NCBI RefSeq assembly: GCF_018531465.1
Contig: NZ_JAHDTF010000018.1
Coordinates: 62,001 to 126,000, forward strand
Length of the DNA: 64,000 nucleotides
Source: Sphaerisporangium fuscum
GTDB taxonomy: Bacteria; Actinomycetota; Actinomycetes; Streptosporangiales; Streptosporangiaceae
Reading direction: 5' to 3'
The stretch's first letter is position 1, and each line of letters opens with the position of its first letter. The notes below the pieces were generated by a model. That model saw only the letters and a program-made list of their open reading frames with translations, was not told the origin of the DNA and made no database searches. Shown here piece after piece: positions 45,671 through 53,494 of this stretch. The position numbers and the translations under genes are program-made.

Positions 45671-45905
45671 GACTCCACCCCCTCTCGCACCGGCGCCCAC
45701 GACGCCCTCGACCAAGCCATCGCTCCTGCTCGCGGCACGCCCGACCAAGCCACCGCCCCTGCTCGCGGCACGCCCGGTCGGGCGATCGCCCCTGTGATCG
45801 ACACGCCCCGTCCAGCGGCGGCCTGCGTGACCGGCGCCCCCGATCCGGCGACCGCCTCCGACCGAGCCACCGCCCCCGCTCGCACCCCCGTCGCGGCGCC
45901 GTCAC
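45657..45905 (-). CDS. Small Arg-rich ORF between the SWIM and DUF5691 genes
   Basis: An 82-codon frame. GTG (45905-45903) overlaps the SWIM stop (45904-45902) as GTGA, and its end overlaps the DUF5691 start by 14 nt. The product is very Arg-rich and contains 11-residue repeats (ACREQGRWLGR) that come from a 33-bp DNA repeat. No domain is seen. It could couple translation of the two genes or simply be a frame opened by GC-rich repeats; a second frame over the same DNA is open too. Confidence 0.3.
   Translation of the reverse strand: MTAPRRGCERGRWLGRRRSPDRGRRSRRPPLDGACRSQGRSPDRACREQGRWLGRACREQERWLGRGRRGRRCERGWSRGHG
45711..45809 (-). repeat. 33-bp tandem repeat in the SWIM-DUF5691 gap
   Basis: Units at 45711-45743 and 45744-45776 are nearly identical (ACCAAGCCAT/C..., CTGCTCGCGGCACGCCCG); a third, diverged unit follows at 45777-45809. 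They lie just before the DUF5691 start. Confidence 0.8.
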
Positions 45906-47347
45906 AGGACCACCACCCGGTCCTCTTCGTCCCAGGTGGTGAGCGGACGGAGCCCCTGGGGGCTCCATTCGGCGGACACGGTCACGGGGTGACCTCCCGA
46001 CACGGCGAGGAGCCGCCACGGCACCCCCACGGCGGGATGCAGGGGAACCCCTTCGACCGCGGACGGCTCCGGATCCCCGGTGCGCACGGTGGCCGGGGAG
46101 GCGTCGGCGAGGAGCCAGCGGTCGCCGTCTCGCACGGGCACGACGGGACCGAGGACCACGGGCCAGGACTCCAGCCAGGGGTCGCCTTCGAGCGCCGCCG
46201 CGACCTGGGCCAGGGCCGCCGGCACACCGTCGGCCGGCGGAGGCCCGGCGGGCGAGCCGCCGTGCCGGACGGCCACCAGGGCGCGCAGCGGCGCGGTGCC
46301 GGGATAGAAGGCCAGCTCGGCGTCGATCGTGGTGCCGGTCACCAGGGAGGCGTCGAGGGCCTGCCCCACCGGGGCGAACGACAGCACCAGGGCGAACCTG
46401 CCGGCGGCACGCCCTCGGAGCCACACCCGGCGCGACACCAGCCGGTCCTGCTCCTCGTCGCGCTGCCCCAGCACCTGCCAGTGGTCGCGAAGCGCGGGCC
46501 CGGCGAGGACGTCGTCGCGAGAGGTCAGGAACCCGACCCGTGACCGGATCGTCTCGCGCAGCGGCACGGGAAGCGCCCCGGCCCGGCGGTAGCCGACGGC
46601 GAGCAGGTTGAGCAGGGCGTACTCGCCGAGCAACCGAGAGGGCCAGTCTTCCTCGGCCAGCACCCGGTGCAGCCGCGAGACGGCCGAGGCCACTCCGGGG
46701 GCCTGCGCGTCGACCAGCCGCCTGGCGAGCTCCTCCCACTGGGCCGGGGCGCTCTGCCGTGCCCCGGCGATGCCCTGGCCGATCTGGTCGGCCAGCCACC
46801 GCTCGAGCTCGGCCAGCCCGCCCGCGACCCGCTCCTCGCGCTGGGCCGCCCGCCGATCGTCCGCCGGCCGCCGCGCCCCGGCGCCGTCCTCCGCGCCCCC
46901 GCCGGAGCGGCCGGTGGACATGCCCTCGTCCAGGTCGTCCGGCCCTCCGGAGGGGGCTCCGGCGTCAGGAGAGGACTCCGCGGCGCGGCCGGCGGCCTTG
47001 GCGGCACGGACGCGCCGCTGGTCCAGCCAGTCGGTGACCCACGCGGGGGCTCCCTCGGCGGACGGCACGGCGTCGGCCGCCCAGAGCAGGAGCAGCCCGA
47101 GGGCGTGCTTGCAGGGGAACTTCCGGCTCGGGCAGTCGCACCGGTAGGCGGGCTCGCTCAGGTCGACGCAGGCGTGGTACGGCGAGGCGCCGCTGCCCTT
47201 GCACTCTCCCCAGAGCACATCGGGCATGACCCCCATCACCGGCCACTTCGCGGGGGTGCTCACGCCCTGCGCACCCTTCTGGGAGGAGGCGTCGGGAGCG
47301 AGCGCGAGCACCTGATCGCGGCTCCAACGTTCGATCACGACCGGCAC
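45902..47347 (-). CDS. SWIM zinc-finger protein
   Basis: A 481-residue protein, first gene of the cassette. The SWIM motif is C70-x-C72-x6-C79-x-H81 (RCDCPSRKFPCKHALG), a zinc site for nucleic acid or protein binding. Before it lies GVMPDVLWGECKGSGASPYHA, typical of the bacterial family; after it, a charged linker (residues about 110-160) and a long mixed alpha/beta region of unknown function. GTG 47347 is 11 nt after GGAGG; another GTG lies three codons later. The VOC gene starts divergently 109 bp away, so a promoter for the cassette should lie in that gap, though none was identified. Confidence 0.82.
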   Translation of the reverse strand: MPVVIERWSRDQVLALAPDASSQKGAQGVSTPAKWPVMGVMPDVLWGECKGSGASPYHACVDLSEPAYRCDCPSRKFPCKHALGLLLLWAADAVPSAEGAPAWVTDWLDQRRVRAAKAAGRAAESSPDAGAPSGGPDDLDEGMSTGRSGGGAEDGAGARRPADDRRAAQREERVAGGLAELERWLADQIGQGIAGARQSAPAQWEELARRLVDAQAPGVASAVSRLHRVLAEEDWPSRLLGEYALLNLLAVGYRRAGALPVPLRETIRSRVGFLTSRDDVLAGPALRDHWQVLGQRDEEQDRLVSRRVWLRGRAAGRFALVLSFAPVGQALDASLVTGTTIDAELAFYPGTAPLRALVAVRHGGSPAGPPPADGVPAALAQVAAALEGDPWLESWPVVLGPVVPVRDGDRWLLADASPATVRTGDPEPSAVEGVPLHPAVGVPWRLLAVSGGHPVTVSAEWSPQGLRPLTTWDEEDRVVVL

Positions 47348-47455
47348 ATTAGCGAGGCCCTCCGACAAAATCGGGCCCGCTTCACAGCCCGCCGACGGAG
47401 CGGATCCACGGCGGGGCGCGGGCATGCGCGGCGGAGGGTGGGTAGCGTCAGGACC

Positions 47456-47815
47456 ATGACTCTGATCTGGGAACAAGTAGTGGTCGACGCCGCCGATCCC
47501 GCCGAACTCGGCGCGTGGTGGGCCAAGGCGCTCGGCTGGGTGGTCGTCAACGACGCCGAGGACGAGTACGAGATCCGGCTGGCGCCCGACACTCTGCCCG
47601 GGCTCATCTTCGTCCCTGTGGGCGAGGCGAAGAAGGTCAAGAACCGGCTGCATCTCGACTTCCGTCCGGAGGACCAGAAGGCCGAGGTGGACCGGCTCCT
47701 CGCGCTCGGCGCCCGGCCCGCCGACGTGGGCCAGGGCGACGAGCCGTGGGTGGTGCTCGCCGACCCCGAGGGCAACGAGTTCTGCGTCCTCGCCCCGCAC
47801 GGGAACGACGCCTGA
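47456..47815 (+). CDS. VOC-superfamily (glyoxalase-like) protein
   Basis: A 119-residue single-chain VOC protein. It has paired beta-alpha-beta units: TLIWEQVVVDAADPAELGAW at the start, RLHLDFRPEDQ in the middle and PWVVLADPEGNEFCVLAP at the end. The His and Glu in the second half (HLDF, NEFCV) match usual metal-ligand positions. The family covers glyoxalases, dioxygenases and antibiotic-binding resistance proteins; this small type is often annotated glyoxalase-like without known substrate. ATG 47456 has AGGA close upstream; the frame is open further back but only as the antisense of the SWIM gene. It ends 6 nt before the convergent UvrA-like gene. Confidence 0.85.
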   Translation: MTLIWEQVVVDAADPAELGAWWAKALGWVVVNDAEDEYEIRLAPDTLPGLIFVPVGEAKKVKNRLHLDFRPEDQKAEVDRLLALGARPADVGQGDEPWVVLADPEGNEFCVLAPHGNDA

Positions 47816-47821
47816 CCGCCG

Positions 47822-50389
47822 CTATTCCGTCAGGAAGGCGCCGGTGAGGGAACGGCCCACCCGCGCGACCTCCTTCGGCGTGCCCTCCGCCATGATCTCG
47901 CCGCCCGCCGCCCCGCCGGCCGGGCCGAGGTCGATCACCCAGTCGGCCGCCCGGATGACGTCCAGATTGTGCTCGATGGTGACGACGGTGTTGCCGGTGT
48001 CCACGAGCCGCTGGAGGACGCCGAGCAGCCGCGCCGTGTCGGCGGCGTGCAGGCCGGTGGTGGGCTCGTCGAGGAGGTACAGGGTGCGCCCGCTCACGCG
48101 CTGGCCGAGCTCCTTGGCGAGCTTGACGCGCTGCGCCTCGCCGCCGGACAGGGTGGATGTGGGCTGGCCCAGTGGCAGGTAGCCGAGCCCGATGTCGGCC
48201 ATCAGCCGCAGCCGGGCCGCGACGGCCGCCACGCCGTCGAAGACGGTCAGGGCCTCCTCGACCGTCATGTCGAGCACCTGCGCGATGTCGTGGCCGCGGT
48301 ACCGCACGGCGAGCACCTCCGGCCTGAAGCGGCGTCCCCGGCAGGCGGGGCAGCGTACCTGCACGTCGGGCAGGAAGTGCATCTGGACGTCGAGCGTTCC
48401 GGCGCCCTGGCAGCGTTCGCAGCGGCCGCCGGGCCGGTTGAAGGAGAAGTGGCCGGCGGTGAGGCCGCGCTCGCGCGCGTCCGTCGTGGCGGCGAACGCC
48501 TCGCGGACCGGGGTGAACGCCTCGGAGTACGTCGCCGCGTTGGAGCGCGGCATGCGCCGCACCGCCTGCTGGTCGATCGTCACGAGCCTGTCGACGTGAT
48601 CCCAGCCGTCGATGCCGTCGTGCGCGCCGGGGGCCTCGGCGGCGCCGTGGAACCGTCGCCGGGCGGCCCGGTCGAGGATGTCGAACAGCAGCGACGACTT
48701 GCCCGAGCCCGAGGGGCCGGTGACGGCGACCAGGAGCCCGAGCGGGATCCGTACGGTGATGTCCTTGAGGTTGTGCGCCCGGGCCCCGCGGATGACCAGC
48801 GCCCGGTCGTCGCCCGTCCGCCGCGCCGGCGGCGGCGCCTCCAGGCGGCCCGCCAGGTGGTCGCCGGTGACGGAGCCGCTGACCGCGGCGACCTCGTCCG
48901 GCGTGCCCTGGGCCACGACACGCCCGCCGTGGCGGCCCGCGCCCGGCCCGATGTCGACGATGTGGTCCGCGGCGCGCAGCACGTCGAGGTCGTGCTCGAT
49001 GACGAGCACCGTGTTGCCCAGGTCGCGCAGGCGCCGCAGCACCTCGATCAGACGCGCGGTGTCGGCGGGGTGCAGTCCGATGGTGGGCTCGTCGAGGACG
49101 TACAGCACGCCGGTGAGCCCGGAGCCGAGCAGCGCGGCCAGCCGCAGCCGCTGGGCCTCGCCCGCCGAGAGGCTCGGGGTGGCCTGCTCCAGCGTCAGGT
49201 ATCCGACGCCGACGTCGACCAGGCGGCGTACGCGTTCGCGCAGGTCGGCGACGACGGGCTCGGTGACGGGCCATTCCTCCGGCGTGACCAGCCCCTCGAG
49301 GGAGTCGATCCAGGCGGCGAGTTCGCCGAGGGGCAGGCGTGAGGCGTCGACGATCGTCAGGCCCGCGACGGTGACGCGGCGGCTCTCGGGACGCAGGCGT
49401 GTGCCCTGGCAGTCGGGGCAGGTCTCGTTGACCAGGGTCCGCTCGGCGCGTTCCCGGTAGTCGGCGTCGGCGATGCGGTCGGCGTACCGGCGCAGCATGG
49501 TCGTGACCACGCCCTCGAACCGGCCCCTCGTGACGGTCGCGGGCGGCTCGGCTCCGGGGAAGTGCCTGCGGAACTCCCGGCTCTCCACACCGTGCAGGAG
49601 CAGGTCGCGCTGGACCTCCCCGAGGGCTTTCACGGGCAGGCCGGCGTCGAAGGCGAAACCGTAGTGCGCGGCGGCGGCGCGCATTATCTTGAGATTGTGT
49701 TCGATGGCCGCGGGGGGCCAGCCGAGCACGGCGCCGCCGGCGACGCTCCGTTCGTGGTCGACCAGCCGGTGCGCGTCGGCCCTGATCACCACGCCGAGAC
49801 CGGTGCAGGCCGGGCACGCGCCGGCGGGCTTGTTGAAGGAGAAGTCCGCCATCGCCGTCTCGGGCACGGCGGTCCCGCAGTGCGGGCACGGGACGGACCG
49901 CCGGTCTCCGGGCACCCCGTCGGGTTCGCCGCCGGACGGCTCGTCGTCCCAGTCCTCCTGGCCGCCCACCTGGTGGGCGGGCGGGACGGCGCGCCCGCAT
50001 CCGGGGCAGGGACGGTGGCCGATGCGGGCCCACAGGACGCGCAGGTAGGCGAAGACCTCGGTGACCGTGCCGACGGTGGAGCGCGGGCTGCGGTTGGTGA
50101 GGTGCTGGTCGACGCTGATCGACGGGGACAGCCCGGTGATCGAGTCGACGGCCGGCTTGCCGACCTGCCCGGTGACGATGCCCAGCGATTCCAGATACTG
50201 CCGCTGGCCTTCCTTGTTCAGCGTGTCGAAGGCGAGCGTGGACTTCCCCGAACCTGAAAGGCCGGTCACGACGACCAGCCTGTTCTTCGGAATGGCGAGG
50301 GTGATGTTCTTCAGGTTGTGCAGGCGCGCGCCCTTGACGTGGATCGACCCGTCGTTCAGGCGAGCCGGTGTCCCTGGTCCGGAATTCAT
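47822..50389 (-). CDS. UvrA-like ABC ATPase (short, UvrA2 type)
   Basis: An 855-residue tandem ABC ATPase. Both halves are complete: Walker A GLSGSGKST and GPSGSGKSS, signatures SLSAGEAQRLRLAALLG and TLSGGEAQRVKLAKELG, Walker B LYVLDEPTIGLHP and LYLLDEPTTGLHA. Zinc motifs are CPGCGR/CPHCG in the first half and CERCQ/CPACRG in the second. It is about 100 residues shorter than housekeeping UvrA (about 950), which fits the UvrA2/DrrC-like group linked to resistance to DNA-binding drugs and damage. ATG 50389 is chosen by similarity; a TTG at 50455 with GAGGG upstream is possible. No UvrB or UvrC gene lies nearby. Confidence 0.88.
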   Translation of the reverse strand: MNSGPGTPARLNDGSIHVKGARLHNLKNITLAIPKNRLVVVTGLSGSGKSTLAFDTLNKEGQRQYLESLGIVTGQVGKPAVDSITGLSPSISVDQHLTNRSPRSTVGTVTEVFAYLRVLWARIGHRPCPGCGRAVPPAHQVGGQEDWDDEPSGGEPDGVPGDRRSVPCPHCGTAVPETAMADFSFNKPAGACPACTGLGVVIRADAHRLVDHERSVAGGAVLGWPPAAIEHNLKIMRAAAAHYGFAFDAGLPVKALGEVQRDLLLHGVESREFRRHFPGAEPPATVTRGRFEGVVTTMLRRYADRIADADYRERAERTLVNETCPDCQGTRLRPESRRVTVAGLTIVDASRLPLGELAAWIDSLEGLVTPEEWPVTEPVVADLRERVRRLVDVGVGYLTLEQATPSLSAGEAQRLRLAALLGSGLTGVLYVLDEPTIGLHPADTARLIEVLRRLRDLGNTVLVIEHDLDVLRAADHIVDIGPGAGRHGGRVVAQGTPDEVAAVSGSVTGDHLAGRLEAPPPARRTGDDRALVIRGARAHNLKDITVRIPLGLLVAVTGPSGSGKSSLLFDILDRAARRRFHGAAEAPGAHDGIDGWDHVDRLVTIDQQAVRRMPRSNAATYSEAFTPVREAFAATTDARERGLTAGHFSFNRPGGRCERCQGAGTLDVQMHFLPDVQVRCPACRGRRFRPEVLAVRYRGHDIAQVLDMTVEEALTVFDGVAAVAARLRLMADIGLGYLPLGQPTSTLSGGEAQRVKLAKELGQRVSGRTLYLLDEPTTGLHAADTARLLGVLQRLVDTGNTVVTIEHNLDVIRAADWVIDLGPAGGAAGGEIMAEGTPKEVARVGRSLTGAFLTE

Positions 50390-50474
50390 ACCTTCGAGTG
50401 TTCCATTGAAGTCCCCATTGAGACTTTGCTTCGCCTTTCCAGCGGAAATGGGCAAAAAACCCTCGAAGCGGGGG

Positions 50475-51305
50475 TCACCGTCCGACCGTCTGCTCCCGGT
50501 GGGCGAGGCCGGCGGCGCGCAGGCGCCGGAGGGTCCAGCCGTGCCCCTGGGGGTCGAGGGAGACCGTGGCGGCGGTGAACAGCTCGGCCGCGCGCCGGTA
50601 CGACAGCCGCCCCCGCCCCGTCACCGGGCACCGGTCGTGCGGAGCCGTCCCCGAGGGAGCGCGGCGGGAGGTCAGGAAGACCGGGCCGCCGGCGCGTCCG
50701 AGCAGCAGCAGCGACAGCAGCCGCGCCGTGTCGGCGTGCCAGCGGACGGCGGGGAGGCCGCGGATCCGCCTGCGAGCGAGATCGAGGTCGTCGACGTTCA
50801 GGGCGAGGACGCGCTCGATCGGTGCGGCCGTCTCGTACAGCAGCCGCCAGCAGGCCTGCTCGCGCAGGCCGGCGGGCAGATCGAAGATCATGCGCACCTG
50901 TTCGCGGTTCAGCGGCGAGGCCGTCCCCGGCGGCGCCGAGGGCGATCGGAGTCCCTTGAGCGGGTCCGCGCTGATCCAGCCGCGCGTGCGCCACCACGCG
51001 ATCGCGCCGCGCAGGATCGACAGCTCCCTGCCGACGGTGCGCGCGTCGGCGGCGGCGGCGCGTTCGGCGAGGGCCTCCCGCAGCCGGCCCGTGGCGCCGG
51101 GGGCGTCCAGCAGGGCCAGCGGCACGATCGGCGGTACGGCCCCGCGCCTGGCCCGCCCGGCGGGCGGCGTCCTGCCGACCAGCGGCCAGGCCCAGGTGGC
51201 GAGGGCGATGCGGTAGACGCGCCGCGACGCCTCGCCCAGCCGGAGGGTGGCCAGGTACCGGTCGATCGCCACGGCGTACTCGACGGGCGCGGGGGATGAC
51301 GTCAT
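50475..51305 (-). CDS. Degenerate tyrosine recombinase-like protein
   Basis: A 276-residue protein with the two-domain layout of phage-type integrases: an N-terminal SAM-like helical domain and a start of the catalytic domain (LLYETAAPIERVLALNVDDLDL). The catalytic set is not intact: the first Arg (GxR before the E) reads AAP, the HxxR box reads WTLRRLRAAGLAH, and the protein stops about 20 residues after that region, so the final LGH and nucleophilic Tyr segment is missing. It is probably inactive for recombination, though DNA binding may persist. No attachment-site repeat or other mobile gene was found around it. It might be a decayed gene rather than a functional one. Confidence 0.7.
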   Translation of the reverse strand: MTSSPAPVEYAVAIDRYLATLRLGEASRRVYRIALATWAWPLVGRTPPAGRARRGAVPPIVPLALLDAPGATGRLREALAERAAAADARTVGRELSILRGAIAWWRTRGWISADPLKGLRSPSAPPGTASPLNREQVRMIFDLPAGLREQACWRLLYETAAPIERVLALNVDDLDLARRRIRGLPAVRWHADTARLLSLLLLGRAGGPVFLTSRRAPSGTAPHDRCPVTGRGRLSYRRAAELFTAATVSLDPQGHGWTLRRLRAAGLAHREQTVGR

Positions 51306-51327
51306 GCCGCCTCACTCGGAACTCACC

Positions 51328-51449
51328 GCAGTAAAAATCGGTGCGTCACCTCGTCTGCCGCAGTAAACGACCCGCGAGCCCGCACCGTCCTGCCGAGTGT
51401 AACCACAGGAAACAGGGCGGACTCCCCCGACAGACGCTCCTGCAGTAAA
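51328..51449 (+). promoter_or_regulatory. Three direct copies of GCAGTAAA in a divergent gap
   Basis: GCAGTAAA occurs at 51328-51335, 51360-51367 and 51442-51449 in the gap between the recombinase-like gene and the MFS gene. AT-containing octamers repeated in one orientation within such GC-rich DNA may be operator or arm-type binding sites. No consensus promoter was recognised. Confidence 0.45.
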
Positions 51450-51514
51450 GGGACTCAACTTTCCTCAGCGGTGCCATTGAACATCGGCCGGGCCGGCGCG
51501 CAGAGTTGGCGTCC

Positions 51515-52861
51515 ATGGTTGGGAAGTGGATCCGCCGGCGGGCCGCCGCCCTGTCCGATCGCAATCTGAGACTGTTCTTCGCCGGCGAGGCGACCTCGAT
51601 GCTCGGTTCGTCGATGTCGTCGCTGGCGCTGACGTTCGCGGTGCTCGACAGCGGCGGCGGTCAGGCCGGCCTGGGGTACGTGATGGCGGCGCGCATCGTC
51701 CCCATGGTGGTGTTCATGCTCGCCGCCGGTGTCGTGGCCGACCGGATCGGCCCCCGCAGGGTCATGGTCGCCTCCGACGCGCTGCGCTGCCTCAGCCAGT
51801 CGGCGCTCGCCGCGCTGCTCCTGTCCGGACGGCCGTCGATGTGGGCGTTCGTGGCGCTGGTCGCCCTCTGGGGCACCGGAGAGGCGTTCTACATGCCCGC
51901 GCGCGGCGCCCTGATCCCCCGTCTGGCGGCGGGCGGCGGGTCGTACGAGGGCAGGCTGCGGGACGCCAACGCGCTGTCGGGGCTGGCGCAGTCGACGGCG
52001 TCGGTGGCGGGCCCCGCGCTCGCGGGACTGGCGGTCGCCGCGGTGGGGTCGGGGGCCGTCGTCGCGCTGGACGCGGTCACCTACGCCGCGAGCGCCGTCG
52101 CGCTGGTCATGCTGCGTCTGCGCGGCCACGCCGGGGGCGGGCGGGCCCCGGGCCGGGCGGAAGGAGCCGAGGGCCGGCGGGGACAGGGGTGGCGGGCGCT
52201 GGGCGAGGGATGGCGGGAGTTCCGCTCCAGGACCTGGCTGTGGGTCACCACCTTGCAGTTCACGCTGTTCAACATGCTCGTGTGGGCGCCGTTCCTCGTG
52301 CTCGGCCCGGTGGCCGCCCACGAACGCCTCGGAGGGGCCCGCGACTGGGGCGTGATCATGGCGTTCTACGGGGCCGGCGCGGTGGCGGGCGGCGTCGCGA
52401 TGGTGGGCGGCCGGGTGCCGCGCCGCCCTCTCGTGGTGGCGACGGTCGCCACGTTCGGCTGGGCGCCGCCGTCGGCCGCCGTTGCCGCGGGCCTGCCCAC
52501 CGCCGTGATCGCGGCGGCCGCCCTCGTGGCCGGGGCCGGCTCGGCGGTGTGCCAGGCGCTGTACGCGAGCACCAACCAGCGGCACCTGCCGGCGGAGGTG
52601 CTCGCGCGGATCACCTCGCTCACGGCGGTCGGGGCGTTCGCCCTCGGCCCCCTCGGCCTCGCCGCCGCCGGCCCCGTGGCGTCGGCCGTCGGCCTGTCCA
52701 CCGTGCTGGCCTTCGGGGCGGTCTGGCAGGTGGCCGCGAGCGTGGCCGTCCTCGCCGTACCGGCGGTACGCGGCCTCACCGCGCGGCCGGAACCGGACCC
52801 GGCGGACGACCCCGGCGGGCCGGCCTGGTCTCCCCCGGTCCGGGACGCCGGGACCGCATAG
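51515..52861 (+). CDS. MFS_3-type transporter (macrolide-efflux-like)
   Basis: A 448-residue major facilitator protein, about 12 helices. It begins with RNLRLFFAGEATSMLGSSMS, the opening of MefA-like MFS_3 proteins, and has the loop 2-3 motif GVVADRIGPRRVM. A Gly/Arg-rich cytoplasmic loop (RGHAGGGRAPGRAEG) separates the two halves. Such carriers often export hydrophobic drugs or metabolites; the substrate here is unknown. ATG 51515 lacks a good ribosome-binding site, and a TTG three codons earlier is possible. The cupin gene starts 10 nt after the stop. Confidence 0.85.
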   Translation: MVGKWIRRRAAALSDRNLRLFFAGEATSMLGSSMSSLALTFAVLDSGGGQAGLGYVMAARIVPMVVFMLAAGVVADRIGPRRVMVASDALRCLSQSALAALLLSGRPSMWAFVALVALWGTGEAFYMPARGALIPRLAAGGGSYEGRLRDANALSGLAQSTASVAGPALAGLAVAAVGSGAVVALDAVTYAASAVALVMLRLRGHAGGGRAPGRAEGAEGRRGQGWRALGEGWREFRSRTWLWVTTLQFTLFNMLVWAPFLVLGPVAAHERLGGARDWGVIMAFYGAGAVAGGVAMVGGRVPRRPLVVATVATFGWAPPSAAVAAGLPTAVIAAAALVAGAGSAVCQALYASTNQRHLPAEVLARITSLTAVGAFALGPLGLAAAGPVASAVGLSTVLAFGAVWQVAASVAVLAVPAVRGLTARPEPDPADDPGGPAWSPPVRDAGTA

Positions 52862-52871
52862 GATCGGCGGC

Positions 52872-53477
52872 GTGCTCCTGATGACCTTCGATTCCTACCC
52901 TGACGGTCCATCGGTGACGGCCGAGGGGGACGCCCAGGCGCTGGCGGTCGCGGCCGAGACCTTCACCGGGCCCGAACCCGTGGTCGCCGTCGACGGCGGG
53001 CGCGTCCGGTTCCTCCGCCGCGACGTGACCGGCGCGTTCGTCGCGCTTCAGGAGCGTCCGCCGGTCGCCGAGGCGCTCGGCCTCCTGCCCCACCCCGAAG
53101 GCGGGTGGTACCGCGAGACGTGGCGCACGTCCGTCGGCTTCGAACCGCCCGGCTACGGAGGCCCGCGCCGCAGCGCGACGGGCATCTATTTCCTGCTGCA
53201 GCCCGGCGAGGAGTCGGTGTGGCACGTGGTCCGCTCCGACGAGGTGTGGTTCTGGCACCGGGGCGGCCCGCTCACCCTCGTCCTGGGCGGTACGGGCGAA
53301 CGGCCCGGCGCCGAGCGGTCGGTCACGCTCGGGCCGGGCGTCGAGAACGGCGAGGTCCCGCAGGCCCTGGTCCCGGCGGGCACCTGGCAGGCGGCCCGTC
53401 CGGCGGGCGGCGAAGCCGTCCTGGTCAGCTGCGTGGTGTCGCCGGGGTTCGACTTCGCCGACTTCAGGGCGGTGTAG
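52872..53477 (+). CDS. DUF985 cupin protein
   Basis: A 201-residue protein. Residues about 60-200 are a DUF985 cupin: LLPHPEGGWYRETWR, TGIYFLLQPGEESVWHVVRS, DEVWFWHRGGPL and QALVPAGTWQAARP, ending SPGFDFADF. The His residues in WHVV and WFWH and the Glu between them fit the cupin metal site. The function of DUF985 is not established; the fold suggests a small-molecule isomerase or binding protein. The first about 55 residues are an extra non-cupin segment. GTG 52872 follows the MFS stop by 10 nt, so the two are probably cotranscribed. Confidence 0.85.
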   Translation: MLLMTFDSYPDGPSVTAEGDAQALAVAAETFTGPEPVVAVDGGRVRFLRRDVTGAFVALQERPPVAEALGLLPHPEGGWYRETWRTSVGFEPPGYGGPRRSATGIYFLLQPGEESVWHVVRSDEVWFWHRGGPLTLVLGGTGERPGAERSVTLGPGVENGEVPQALVPAGTWQAARPAGGEAVLVSCVVSPGFDFADFRAV

Positions 53478-53494
53478 CCTCCGGGCGCGGGCTC

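Noticed and set aside
45711..45809. 33-bp repeats as a CRISPR array
   Set aside because: The units are directly adjacent with no spacers, and no cas genes are present.
45376..45885. An alternative minus-strand frame across the SWIM-DUF5691 gap
   Set aside because: It runs deep into the DUF5691 gene in the wrong frame and has no start signal at the SWIM stop, unlike the 82-codon frame.
50475..51305. Recombinase-like gene as marker of an integrated mobile element
   Set aside because: No attachment repeats, tRNA target, transfer or phage genes were found nearby, and the protein lacks catalytic residues.
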